A stretch of DNA of 40,837 bases from assembly GCA_900109895.1 (NCBI GenBank), contig FOBR01000030.1, positions 1 to 40,837 on the forward strand, given 5' to 3'. Origin of the DNA: a bacterium A37T11 (GTDB lineage: Bacteria > Bacteroidota > Bacteroidia > Sphingobacteriales > Sphingobacteriaceae). A program made the translations under genes and the position numbers. Shown here piece after piece: positions 6,897-12,705 of the stretch (positions are counted from its first letter, which is position 1; every line of letters begins with the position of its first letter). The notes under the pieces are model-generated. The model ran no database searches, was not told the DNA's origin, and worked only from the letters and a program-made list of their open reading frames with translations.

Positions 6897-8267
6897 ATGA
6901 GAAAATATTTTAAAAAACTAATTAAACCCGGGTTGTTTGCAATTACAGCATGCTTACTATATTCTTGCGACCGATATCTGGAAGCCAAACCCGACAAAAA
7001 AATGGCAGAACCTATTAGCTTGGATGATTGCGATGAATTATTGGACAACGATAACGAAATGAATACCTGCTTCCCTGCCGTAGGAGAAGCGGCAGCAGAT
7101 GATTATTACCTTAGTTTAGTAAACTGGGAAGCGATCACCATAAATGAAGACCGGCTTAACTATCATTGGGATGCTGGTTTTACAGCTCAGCTTAACCAAT
7201 GGCAGTTGCCATATAAGGCGGTCATGTTAGCAAACCAGGTATTGCAGACATTGAGTAAAATCAACCGGTCAACTGATACTGAACGCTACGATCGTATCAG
7301 AGGAAGTGCTCTTTTTTTTAGAGGTTATGCATTCTTTTATATTGCGCAGGTGTTTGCAGCAGCCTACGATATCGGGCAGGCTACCAGTCTGCCAGGAATA
7401 CCCCTGAGGCTCAGCCCGGATATTGATTACCCGTCAGAACGGGGAACACTTGAAAATACCTATATCCAGATCTTAAACGACTTGCAGGAGGCTGCCAGCT
7501 TACTGCCGGCTATTTCGGCCGTTCCGACCCGTCCATCCAGGCCCGCTGCCTACGCAGCTTTGGCCCGTACTTACCTTAATACAGGCGACTACATTAAAGC
7601 AGGCGAGTCGGCGGCGCGTGCCCTGCAAGATAAGGCAAGCCTGTTGGATTACAGTCAACTTGATAGTAATTCCACAGCACCTTTTGTAAAGTTTAATAAA
7701 GAAGTCATATTCCAAGCCTCCACAGGTGGCAACACTGCTTTGGAAACTAGCCGGGCTTGTATGGATAGTATATTATACGAAAGCTACGACAATCACGACC
7801 TACGCAAACATTTATTTTTTAGTAGAAATGGTGACGGCAGTCATGCATTTAAAGGAAAATACGATGCACAGATCAATGCTTCTCCATTTTCAGGTATAGC
7901 AATAGATGAACTATACCTCATCAGGGCTGAATCAGCCGCTAGGCAGGGAGAAATAGGGCCGGCTTTGGAAGACCTGAACACCTTATTAAAAAACCGTTGG
8001 GACAAGGGTCATTTTATCCCTTTGACAGCTATGGATGAAATTGATGCATTGGAACTTGTTCTTAGGGAAAGAAGGAAAGAACTGGTGTTACGAAATCTAC
8101 GCTGGACTGATCTGCGCAGGTTGAACCAACAACCCCGATTTGCCAAAACATTAACGAGGATATTGGCCGGCCAACGTTATGTGCTTCCACCCAATGACAC
8201 GCGATATACCCTTCTGATCCCACAAGAAGTGATCCTGAATAGTACTATAACTCAAAACCCCCGTTAA
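6897..8267 (+). CDS. SusD/RagB-family surface lipoprotein (locus A)
   Basis: A 456-residue substrate-binding lipoprotein that caps the SusC pore. The signal ends in the lipobox CLLYS-C at about residue 24. Early in the mature part is the phrase LDDCDELLDNDNEMN, shared in form with the locus B SusD (LQKLLDNDVVMN). The TPR-like helical core includes QLPYKAVMLANQVLQTL and RGSALFFRGYAFFYIAQVF. The C-terminus has the family signature RERRKELVLRNLRWTDLRRL (about residues 388-407). It is shorter than glycan-type SusD proteins (500-600 residues). It starts 11 bases after the SusC stop and ends two bases before the thioredoxin gene, so the three are co-transcribed. Confidence 0.92.
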   Translation: MRKYFKKLIKPGLFAITACLLYSCDRYLEAKPDKKMAEPISLDDCDELLDNDNEMNTCFPAVGEAAADDYYLSLVNWEAITINEDRLNYHWDAGFTAQLNQWQLPYKAVMLANQVLQTLSKINRSTDTERYDRIRGSALFFRGYAFFYIAQVFAAAYDIGQATSLPGIPLRLSPDIDYPSERGTLENTYIQILNDLQEAASLLPAISAVPTRPSRPAAYAALARTYLNTGDYIKAGESAARALQDKASLLDYSQLDSNSTAPFVKFNKEVIFQASTGGNTALETSRACMDSILYESYDNHDLRKHLFFSRNGDGSHAFKGKYDAQINASPFSGIAIDELYLIRAESAARQGEIGPALEDLNTLLKNRWDKGHFIPLTAMDEIDALELVLRERRKELVLRNLRWTDLRRLNQQPRFAKTLTRILAGQRYVLPPNDTRYTLLIPQEVILNSTITQNPR

Positions 8268-8269
8268 AC

Positions 8270-9454
8270 ATGATTCAGCTTTTTAAACATATCGTAAGAT
8301 ACTTGTTATTTGTTTTTATGTCAATTACTCACCTGAACGCACAAAAAATAGGTGCTGTCATTCCGGAATTTAAAGAACTTCGAAGTCTGCATAAGCAGTT
8401 AATCATCCTGGAATTCTTTGACCTGACATGCAGCAATTGTATTTTTGGTGTTCCAAAACTCAATGCACTCCAAAAACAATTTAGCAATCGGATAGCCATA
8501 ATAATGGTAACCCAAACACCCCAAAAAGAAATCACTTATTTCTTTTCAAGAAACAAATATACAAAGAACAATAGGCTACAAATATTGGCAAATGACCGTC
8601 ATTTATCTGCATATTTTAAGCACCGGACTGTACCCCATGTTGCGTGGATAAAAAATAATGAACTGAAAGGGATAACAGAGGGGGAGTTTATTTCGGAAGA
8701 GTATATTCAGGCTATGTTGGACAATCCCAATGTAAAAATGCCTCTGAAAGATGATTTTAGAAATTATGACTATACTCAGGGCATTCATGACCAAGATACT
8801 ATAAACTCTGTTTATTCGTATCTTAGTGGCTATAAAGATGAGGCAAATCGAAAATACGGGATAGACACCTTGTTACTTAGACATAGTGTACGTGATTATA
8901 TGATTAATGTACCCGTAACCGGGTCCTACCTGTATGCATTTATGAAACTAAGAAAGTTACCTTTCATGAAACCAGCCAGGATATTCGTTGAGTCGGGAGA
9001 CCCCACGGCTTTTGTAAGGCCAGAGGAAATGCCTGAGGCATTGTGGGCACAGAAGTATGACCTATGTTATGAATCGGTACTTCCGGATAGTCTTACCGAA
9101 AAACAACGTATGGAGACCCTGATCAGGGACCTAAATAATAAGCTACGGTTGGATGTCCGGATAGAAAAACGTCCTATCCTATGTTTGGTTATCCGAGAGA
9201 CGGGAATACCATTGCCCGCTAGTGAATATTCCATCAAAGAATGGACAAATCAACCTCTGGAAGACTTTATATTTTTACTGGACATCAATCAGCAGAATAG
9301 TCTCCCCGTAATAAATTTTTCTAAACACCCTAAAAATATTTATATCCATGCCTGGAAAGGGGAGGAAGAGTTAAAAAATATGCTAAAAATAAATGGTCTA
9401 TCTATCCAGAAAGAAGTGCAGGAAACGGAGGTAATGGTTATCGGGAGGCAATAA
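8270..9454 (+). CDS. Thioredoxin-like (TlpA-type) protein with DUF3738-like C-terminal domain (locus A)
   Basis: A 394-residue exported protein. A hydrophobic signal (about 8-24) precedes a thioredoxin fold with the active-site motif C54-S-N-C57 in EFFDLTCSNCIFGVPKLNAL and the cis-Pro region HRTVPHVAWI. Residues from about 170 on match the outline of DUF3738/TIGR03435: a strand-helix block near 195-240, then LNNKLRLDVRIEKRPILCLV and the end LKINGLSIQKEVQETEVMVI. The C-terminal domain is of unknown function. The protein would act in the periplasm or at the outer face, reducing or rearranging disulfides. It follows the SusD gene by two bases. The same domain fusion is found in locus C (19500-20825), also behind a SusC/SusD pair. 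Confidence 0.85.
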   Translation: MIQLFKHIVRYLLFVFMSITHLNAQKIGAVIPEFKELRSLHKQLIILEFFDLTCSNCIFGVPKLNALQKQFSNRIAIIMVTQTPQKEITYFFSRNKYTKNNRLQILANDRHLSAYFKHRTVPHVAWIKNNELKGITEGEFISEEYIQAMLDNPNVKMPLKDDFRNYDYTQGIHDQDTINSVYSYLSGYKDEANRKYGIDTLLLRHSVRDYMINVPVTGSYLYAFMKLRKLPFMKPARIFVESGDPTAFVRPEEMPEALWAQKYDLCYESVLPDSLTEKQRMETLIRDLNNKLRLDVRIEKRPILCLVIRETGIPLPASEYSIKEWTNQPLEDFIFLLDINQQNSLPVINFSKHPKNIYIHAWKGEEELKNMLKINGLSIQKEVQETEVMVIGRQ

Positions 9455-9467
9455 TTATGGCAACAAA

Positions 9468-9493
9468 CCCGGCCGGATTAAACACCGGCCGGG
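9468..9493. terminator. Strong hairpin between convergent genes
   Basis: Perfect 9-base stem CCCGGCCGG / CCGGCCGGG with an 8-base loop, 13 bases after the thioredoxin gene and 32 bases from the end of the convergent peptide gene. There is no long T-run on either side, but its position suits a bidirectional terminator. Confidence 0.6.
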
Positions 9494-9525
9494 CTATTAA
9501 ATCCTTCGTCAAGGAGTAATAGAGG

Positions 9526-9744
9526 CTAAGATTTTAGTCTCACATTTGTAGTACTGGTGTGCGTATTTAACGCCTGCAGCATTTCGTTTTTTAATGCATC
9601 AGTAAGGTTTGGATCTCCCGAGCCACTTGCAGTCGTTTGAACCGCACAAATCTGTGAATTTCCAGAACACGACGGGGACGAATTTACTGAATAGCTGCTT
9701 GGGTCAGCTGGTGCTGAGGGAACATCTAATTGAAACCATGCCAT
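9526..9744 (-). CDS. 72-residue peptide with C-x6-C pair, family undescribed
   Basis: The ATG at 9744 is chosen because AAAGGAGG lies 10 bases upstream, an unusually strong Shine-Dalgarno for this phylum. An in-frame ATG at 9792 would add 16 residues that repeat the N-terminal pattern (MAWYQ, then MAWFQ). The product starts MAWFQLDVPSAPADP and has no signal peptide. A Ser/Pro-rich middle holds Cys26 and Cys33 (SCSGNSQICAVQ), followed by a Gly/Ser linker and a helical C-terminus (LTDALKNEMLQALN) ending NVRLKS. The sequence type is familiar from unannotated short Bacteroidota proteins near SusC/SusD/thioredoxin genes, but I know no function. Modified or secreted peptide, pheromone-like signal, or cargo model of the neighbouring transporter are all possible; none is shown. 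Confidence 0.65.
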   Translation of the reverse strand: MAWFQLDVPSAPADPSSYSVNSSPSCSGNSQICAVQTTASGSGDPNLTDALKNEMLQALNTHTSTTNVRLKS

Positions 9745-9831
9745 AACTTTAATACCTCCTTTCTTTTTATAAAATTTTTGATACCAGGCCATTTTAGAAG
9801 CTTCTTTTCAATCGTGATTTTTGCCTTGTTT

Positions 9832-9863
9832 CAATACTATAAAGGTCGGCACAATCGGTCGAA
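9832..9863 (-). promoter_or_regulatory. Candidate promoter of the Cys-peptide gene
   Basis: On the minus strand TTCG (9863-9860), 20 bases, TAGTATTG (9839-9832), one mismatch from TAnnTTTG. A start near 9826 leaves an 80-base leader that includes the strong ribosome-binding site. Confidence 0.35.
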
Positions 9864-9889
9864 TAATAAAATAAAAGTTCGTATAAAAC

Positions 9890-10004
9890 TAACATTTTCA
9901 ACACATTAACCTAACATTATTTTTTGAAGTTTTCATCATTTTTATTCGCAGATTTTACCATTCTTTTTAACAAATTCTAACACTATTTTTAACAGTTTTT
10001 ACCA
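9890..10004. promoter_or_regulatory. Helically phased T-tract and TAACA array
   Basis: In the 340-base gap between two divergent small genes, T-runs of 4-6 bases are centred near 9922, 9931, 9941, 9954, 9966, 9988 and 9998, about one helical turn apart with one turn skipped. Interleaved are TACCA 9956, TAACA 9968, TAACA 9978, TAACA 9990 and TACCA 10000 (steps 12, 10, 12, 10), with more TAACA-like words at 9890, 9899, 9907 and 9912. Such phasing predicts intrinsically curved DNA and could also be a cooperative binding array. Confidence 0.5.
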
Positions 10005-10069
10005 TATTTACTTAAAACCTTCGTTTATTGCGTTTCATGCATACCAAGCGTTCTCTTCATCACGCACTA

Positions 10070-10100
10070 TTGACATAAATTCTTGATTTTGTTAAGTTTG
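10070..10100 (+). promoter_or_regulatory. Promoter of the 66-residue gene
   Basis: ATTG ending at 10072, 20 bases, TAAGTTTG at 10093-10100. The predicted start near 10106 leaves a short leader before the ATG at 10131. Confidence 0.55.
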
Positions 10101-10121
10101 AATTATAAAACATAACTTAAC
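10091..10121. promoter_or_regulatory. Inverted repeat over the promoter, candidate operator
   Basis: GTTAAGTT (10091-10098) and AACTTAAC (10114-10121) are exact inverse copies separated by 15 bases. The left arm covers the -7 element, the right arm falls just after the predicted start, so a bound dimer would block transcription. Confidence 0.5.
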
Positions 10122-10130
10122 AATTTCATT

Positions 10131-10331
10131 ATGAACAACATGAATAACCCACTTTTTATCTACCCGGAAGATGTAGTGCTTCTCGAACGGCGAAGTATAC
10201 GCTATGCACAAGCACTGCTTCAAACCATCCGCGCCACCAATGGCAAGCTAAAACACCAGGGAACTACTGTGGCAGAATATGCCGCCTACAAAGGCATCCC
10301 CGAGGAAGAGGTACGAAAAAGGCTTGCATAA
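10131..10331 (+). CDS. Small hypothetical protein, possibly helix-turn-helix-like
   Basis: A 66-residue soluble protein (second in-frame ATG at 10140). It contains SIRYAQALLQTIRATNGKLK followed by TTVAEYAAYKGIPEEEVRK, an arrangement of two helical hairpins. The pattern 'helix with R-S-x-R-x-A-Q, G-K-x-x-x-Q, T-V-x-E-Y-x-x-Y, I-P-E-E-E-V' is familiar from short Bacteroidota proteins thought to be DNA-binding; this is inference. It is the only gene on its transcript, bounded by its own promoter with an inverted repeat on the left and a strong terminator on the right, a layout that would suit autoregulation. It converges with the Crp-like gene. Confidence 0.65.
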   Translation: MNNMNNPLFIYPEDVVLLERRSIRYAQALLQTIRATNGKLKHQGTTVAEYAAYKGIPEEEVRKRLA

Positions 10332-10367
10332 AAAAAGGTCCGCGCGCTTTTCGCGGACCTTTTTTTA
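10331..10367. terminator. Strong bidirectional rho-independent terminator
   Basis: Stem GGTCCGCG (10337-10344) / CGCGGACC (10352-10359), flanked by an A-run on the left and a T-run on the right. It would end the 66-residue gene on the plus strand and the Crp-like gene of the locus B operon on the minus strand. Confidence 0.9.
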
Positions 10368-10388
10368 CTTAAAAATGTTAGGTAGCTG

Positions 10389-10967
10389 TCAATCCACATC
10401 CGGCAGGTACTGCCTGGACATATCCAGGTAAGAGGCCAGTTCCTCGTTGGTTAAACTATGAAACAGACCCTTTGAATAAGTATCCCGAAAAAACTGCATC
10501 TTCTCCTTTCGGTTCCGCACCGAAAGGATCCACAACCGTTCCTTCAGGTAACTAATTTCCTGCCGCTGAAATTCCTGCAACAACAGGTTTGCCTGCCAAA
10601 ACTGGTCGCAAAGTAATTTTAGGTTCGCAGGGCTCATTCCATAAAGAACACTCGGCACTACCGCTACTAAGTTGTACGCGGCGCGCAGGCCAACTTTAAT
10701 TTCTAAACAGTTTATTAACCAGCTGCCCTTTTCCATCACCCGAATTACCTTTTTATGGCCCCGTTCATGCGTTTGATATCCCAAACTGTAACCACTCATT
10801 TGCCAGTAATGATGGGTCAAAAGCTGCCCTTTACGGAACAGGTATTCCTTTGGGTTCAGCTCAAACCGATCCAGCATGGATGCAAACACTTCTCTAAAGC
10901 CCGGTACCAGCTGGCAAAGCGCATGCATGCGGCTTAGGAATTCGGGGTAAAATGGGTCGTTTTGCAT
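10389..10967 (-). CDS. Crp/Fnr-family transcriptional regulator, divergent
   Basis: A 192-residue protein with the Bacteroidota Crp/Fnr outline. The N-terminal half is a cupin-like beta-roll (NPKEYLFRKGQLLTHHYW, then SLGYQTHERGHKKVIRVMEKGSW), followed by a long dimer helix (LLCDQFWQANLLLQEFQRQE) and a C-terminal helix-turn-helix (LTNEELASYLDMSRQYL, about residues 172-188). The phosphate-binding residues of true cAMP sensors are not evident, so its ligand is unknown. The chain stops shortly after the recognition helix, leaving almost no wing, shorter than usual. It lies 34 bases after the small secreted protein gene, so it is probably the last gene of the locus B operon, and may feed back on it. 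Confidence 0.8.
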   Translation of the reverse strand: MQNDPFYPEFLSRMHALCQLVPGFREVFASMLDRFELNPKEYLFRKGQLLTHHYWQMSGYSLGYQTHERGHKKVIRVMEKGSWLINCLEIKVGLRAAYNLVAVVPSVLYGMSPANLKLLCDQFWQANLLLQEFQRQEISYLKERLWILSVRNRKEKMQFFRDTYSKGLFHSLTNEELASYLDMSRQYLPDVD

Positions 10968-11001
10968 ATATTTAATGGCTTTTCTTTTTTTGCTTTAAGA
11001 C

Positions 11002-11304
11002 CTAATATTCATAAGGGCCCCAATAGGATTGTAAAAAATAACCATCCGGATAATATCTCCACGGGCTAACAGATGTATCCAGGTGATAGGCCGTATACTC
11101 CGCATAATAGGGCCGTTCATAGGGGCCAATCGGAACGGTCGGTAAAGTTGTGGGTGGCAAGGCGGTCACATATTCCACCTCCCAGAGATAATTATAAGGA
11201 AAAAAATAGGTTATTGTTGCAGGTGCCTGGGTACTTTTGGCAGGGTGCGACGAGGAATTGGGTGGCAAAAATAAGACGGATAAACAAAAGATGATTTTTT
11301 TCAT
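11002..11304 (-). CDS. Aromatic-rich small secreted protein
   Basis: A 100-residue protein with a signal peptide (MKKIIFCLSVLFLPPNSSSH; cleavage about residue 18-22). The mature part of about 80 residues holds 15 Tyr, 3 Trp and many Pro and no Cys, in short repeats such as GPYERPYYAEYTAY, SPWRYYPDGYF and YWGPYEY. Nothing in it resembles an enzyme. It begins 21 bases after the locus B SusD gene and precedes the Crp-like gene, so it is an operon member. Stacked Tyr/Trp/Pro suggests carbohydrate or aromatic-ligand binding, adhesion, or a structural role on the cell surface. Not a family I recognise. Confidence 0.75.
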   Translation of the reverse strand: MKKIIFCLSVLFLPPNSSSHPAKSTQAPATITYFFPYNYLWEVEYVTALPPTTLPTVPIGPYERPYYAEYTAYHLDTSVSPWRYYPDGYFLQSYWGPYEY

Positions 11305-11325
11305 GATACTTGATTTTTATGATTG

Positions 11326-12693
11326 TTAATGGAATGAATTTAAGGTCACGTCTGACGGTATGGGCCAAGTATAGCTTTCAGAATTGGGCAACAACGTGTA
11401 CGTTTTATCCTGGTAAATATGGGTGACCACGATGTGACGGCCTTCCGCATTTAACCGCCGCAGATCCATCCACCGCAGGCCCCGGCCATAAAGCTCTTTT
11501 TCCCGTTCCTGCAGAATAACGGTTAGCAGGGAGTCTGCTTGCTCGCGGAGTTTGGATAGGTACTCAGTTCCTTTATAGCGGTATTGCAGTAGTTTTTGCA
11601 AGGTGATCCTGGCTTCTGCCACCTCCCCCATCCTCGCCTCGCATTCGGCTTTGACCAAGTACTGTTCATCGGTAGCGAGCCCGGCAAAGAAAGCGGCGGT
11701 GCCCAGGTAGCTTCCGATAAATTGATACCCGTCCTTACCTGCAGTTTTATAAAACAGCGATTTCCGCAGATCATCCGGTGTATAACTATTTACCAGTTGC
11801 GGATTGACAGCTGCCTGCAAGGGTGATACGATCAGCACGGCATAATAAATGATCTCCGGGTTGGGCAGACTAAAGGCATAGGTGATCTTTGTGGATGTTT
11901 GCTTTTCGTTAAAGTTGATAACCTCACTGGTGATCTCCAGGCAGCGGCTGGCATAGAACCTTGCGTTTTCTATATTACCCAGACACAGGTACACCCGGCT
12001 CAGCAAGGCATAGACGGCTGCCTTGGAAGGCCTGGTTTTATAATAGGCGGTATCTGGCAGTAGTTTTTCTGCCTGGAACAGGTCATCCAAAATAAAGGTA
12101 TAGGTATCCTTCAGGCTGGCACGGTAGAGCGGCTCCTGGATATCACTGGTTTTTCTTAAGGGAATGCCAAGGTCTGGTTCTGCGGTTTGCAGGTGGTAAG
12201 GGCCGGCAAATACCTGGGCAAGCGAAAAATGCAGGAAGGCCCGGTGAAATAACGCCCCGCCCTTAACTGTGTTGTACTGCGTGCGCTCTGATTCGTTAAT
12301 TTTTAGTTGGGCAAGACCGTCCAGTACGGTGTTGGCATACAATATGGCCCGGTAGGGCAAATCCCATTCGGCCGTGGTATGGCCCTGAAAGGGGTCGTCA
12401 CCCCAAATAAATTGCTGGATCGCTGCTTTTCCCAATGTGCTGCTGCTGGCTGTGGGAAAGGTGACCTCATCTGTTCCTGATACGGCCAGCGAGGGTAACA
12501 GCCCTCCGGAGCCGGTGTTGCTGCCGTTCATCACCACGTCATTGTCCAGTAGCTTTTGCAGGTCGTTCAGACTGCGGGGTACTTGCAGGCTTAGGTCGGG
12601 CAGCGTGGTTAAGAAGGGTTCCTTACCGCAACTGGTCAACAGGAACCACCCGCTTATTATTACCTGTAAAAATTGGCTTTTAATGTGTTCCAT
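11326..12693 (-). CDS. SusD/RagB-family surface lipoprotein (locus B)
   Basis: A 455-residue partner of the SusC encoded 12 bases upstream. The lipoprotein signal ends FLLTS-C at residue 22. The mature start contains SLQVPRSLNDLQKLLDND, and the helical core includes WDLPYRAILYANTVLDGL and GGALFHRAFLHFSLAQVF, almost the same phrases as in the locus A SusD. The family signature near the C-terminus is QEREKELYGRGLRWMDLRRL. Length and motifs put it with the short SusD proteins, so A and B probably handle related cargo. Confidence 0.92.
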   Translation of the reverse strand: MEHIKSQFLQVIISGWFLLTSCGKEPFLTTLPDLSLQVPRSLNDLQKLLDNDVVMNGSNTGSGGLLPSLAVSGTDEVTFPTASSSTLGKAAIQQFIWGDDPFQGHTTAEWDLPYRAILYANTVLDGLAQLKINESERTQYNTVKGGALFHRAFLHFSLAQVFAGPYHLQTAEPDLGIPLRKTSDIQEPLYRASLKDTYTFILDDLFQAEKLLPDTAYYKTRPSKAAVYALLSRVYLCLGNIENARFYASRCLEITSEVINFNEKQTSTKITYAFSLPNPEIIYYAVLIVSPLQAAVNPQLVNSYTPDDLRKSLFYKTAGKDGYQFIGSYLGTAAFFAGLATDEQYLVKAECEARMGEVAEARITLQKLLQYRYKGTEYLSKLREQADSLLTVILQEREKELYGRGLRWMDLRRLNAEGRHIVVTHIYQDKTYTLLPNSESYTWPIPSDVTLNSFH

Positions 12694-12705
12694 CCGCTAA
12701 TCCGG

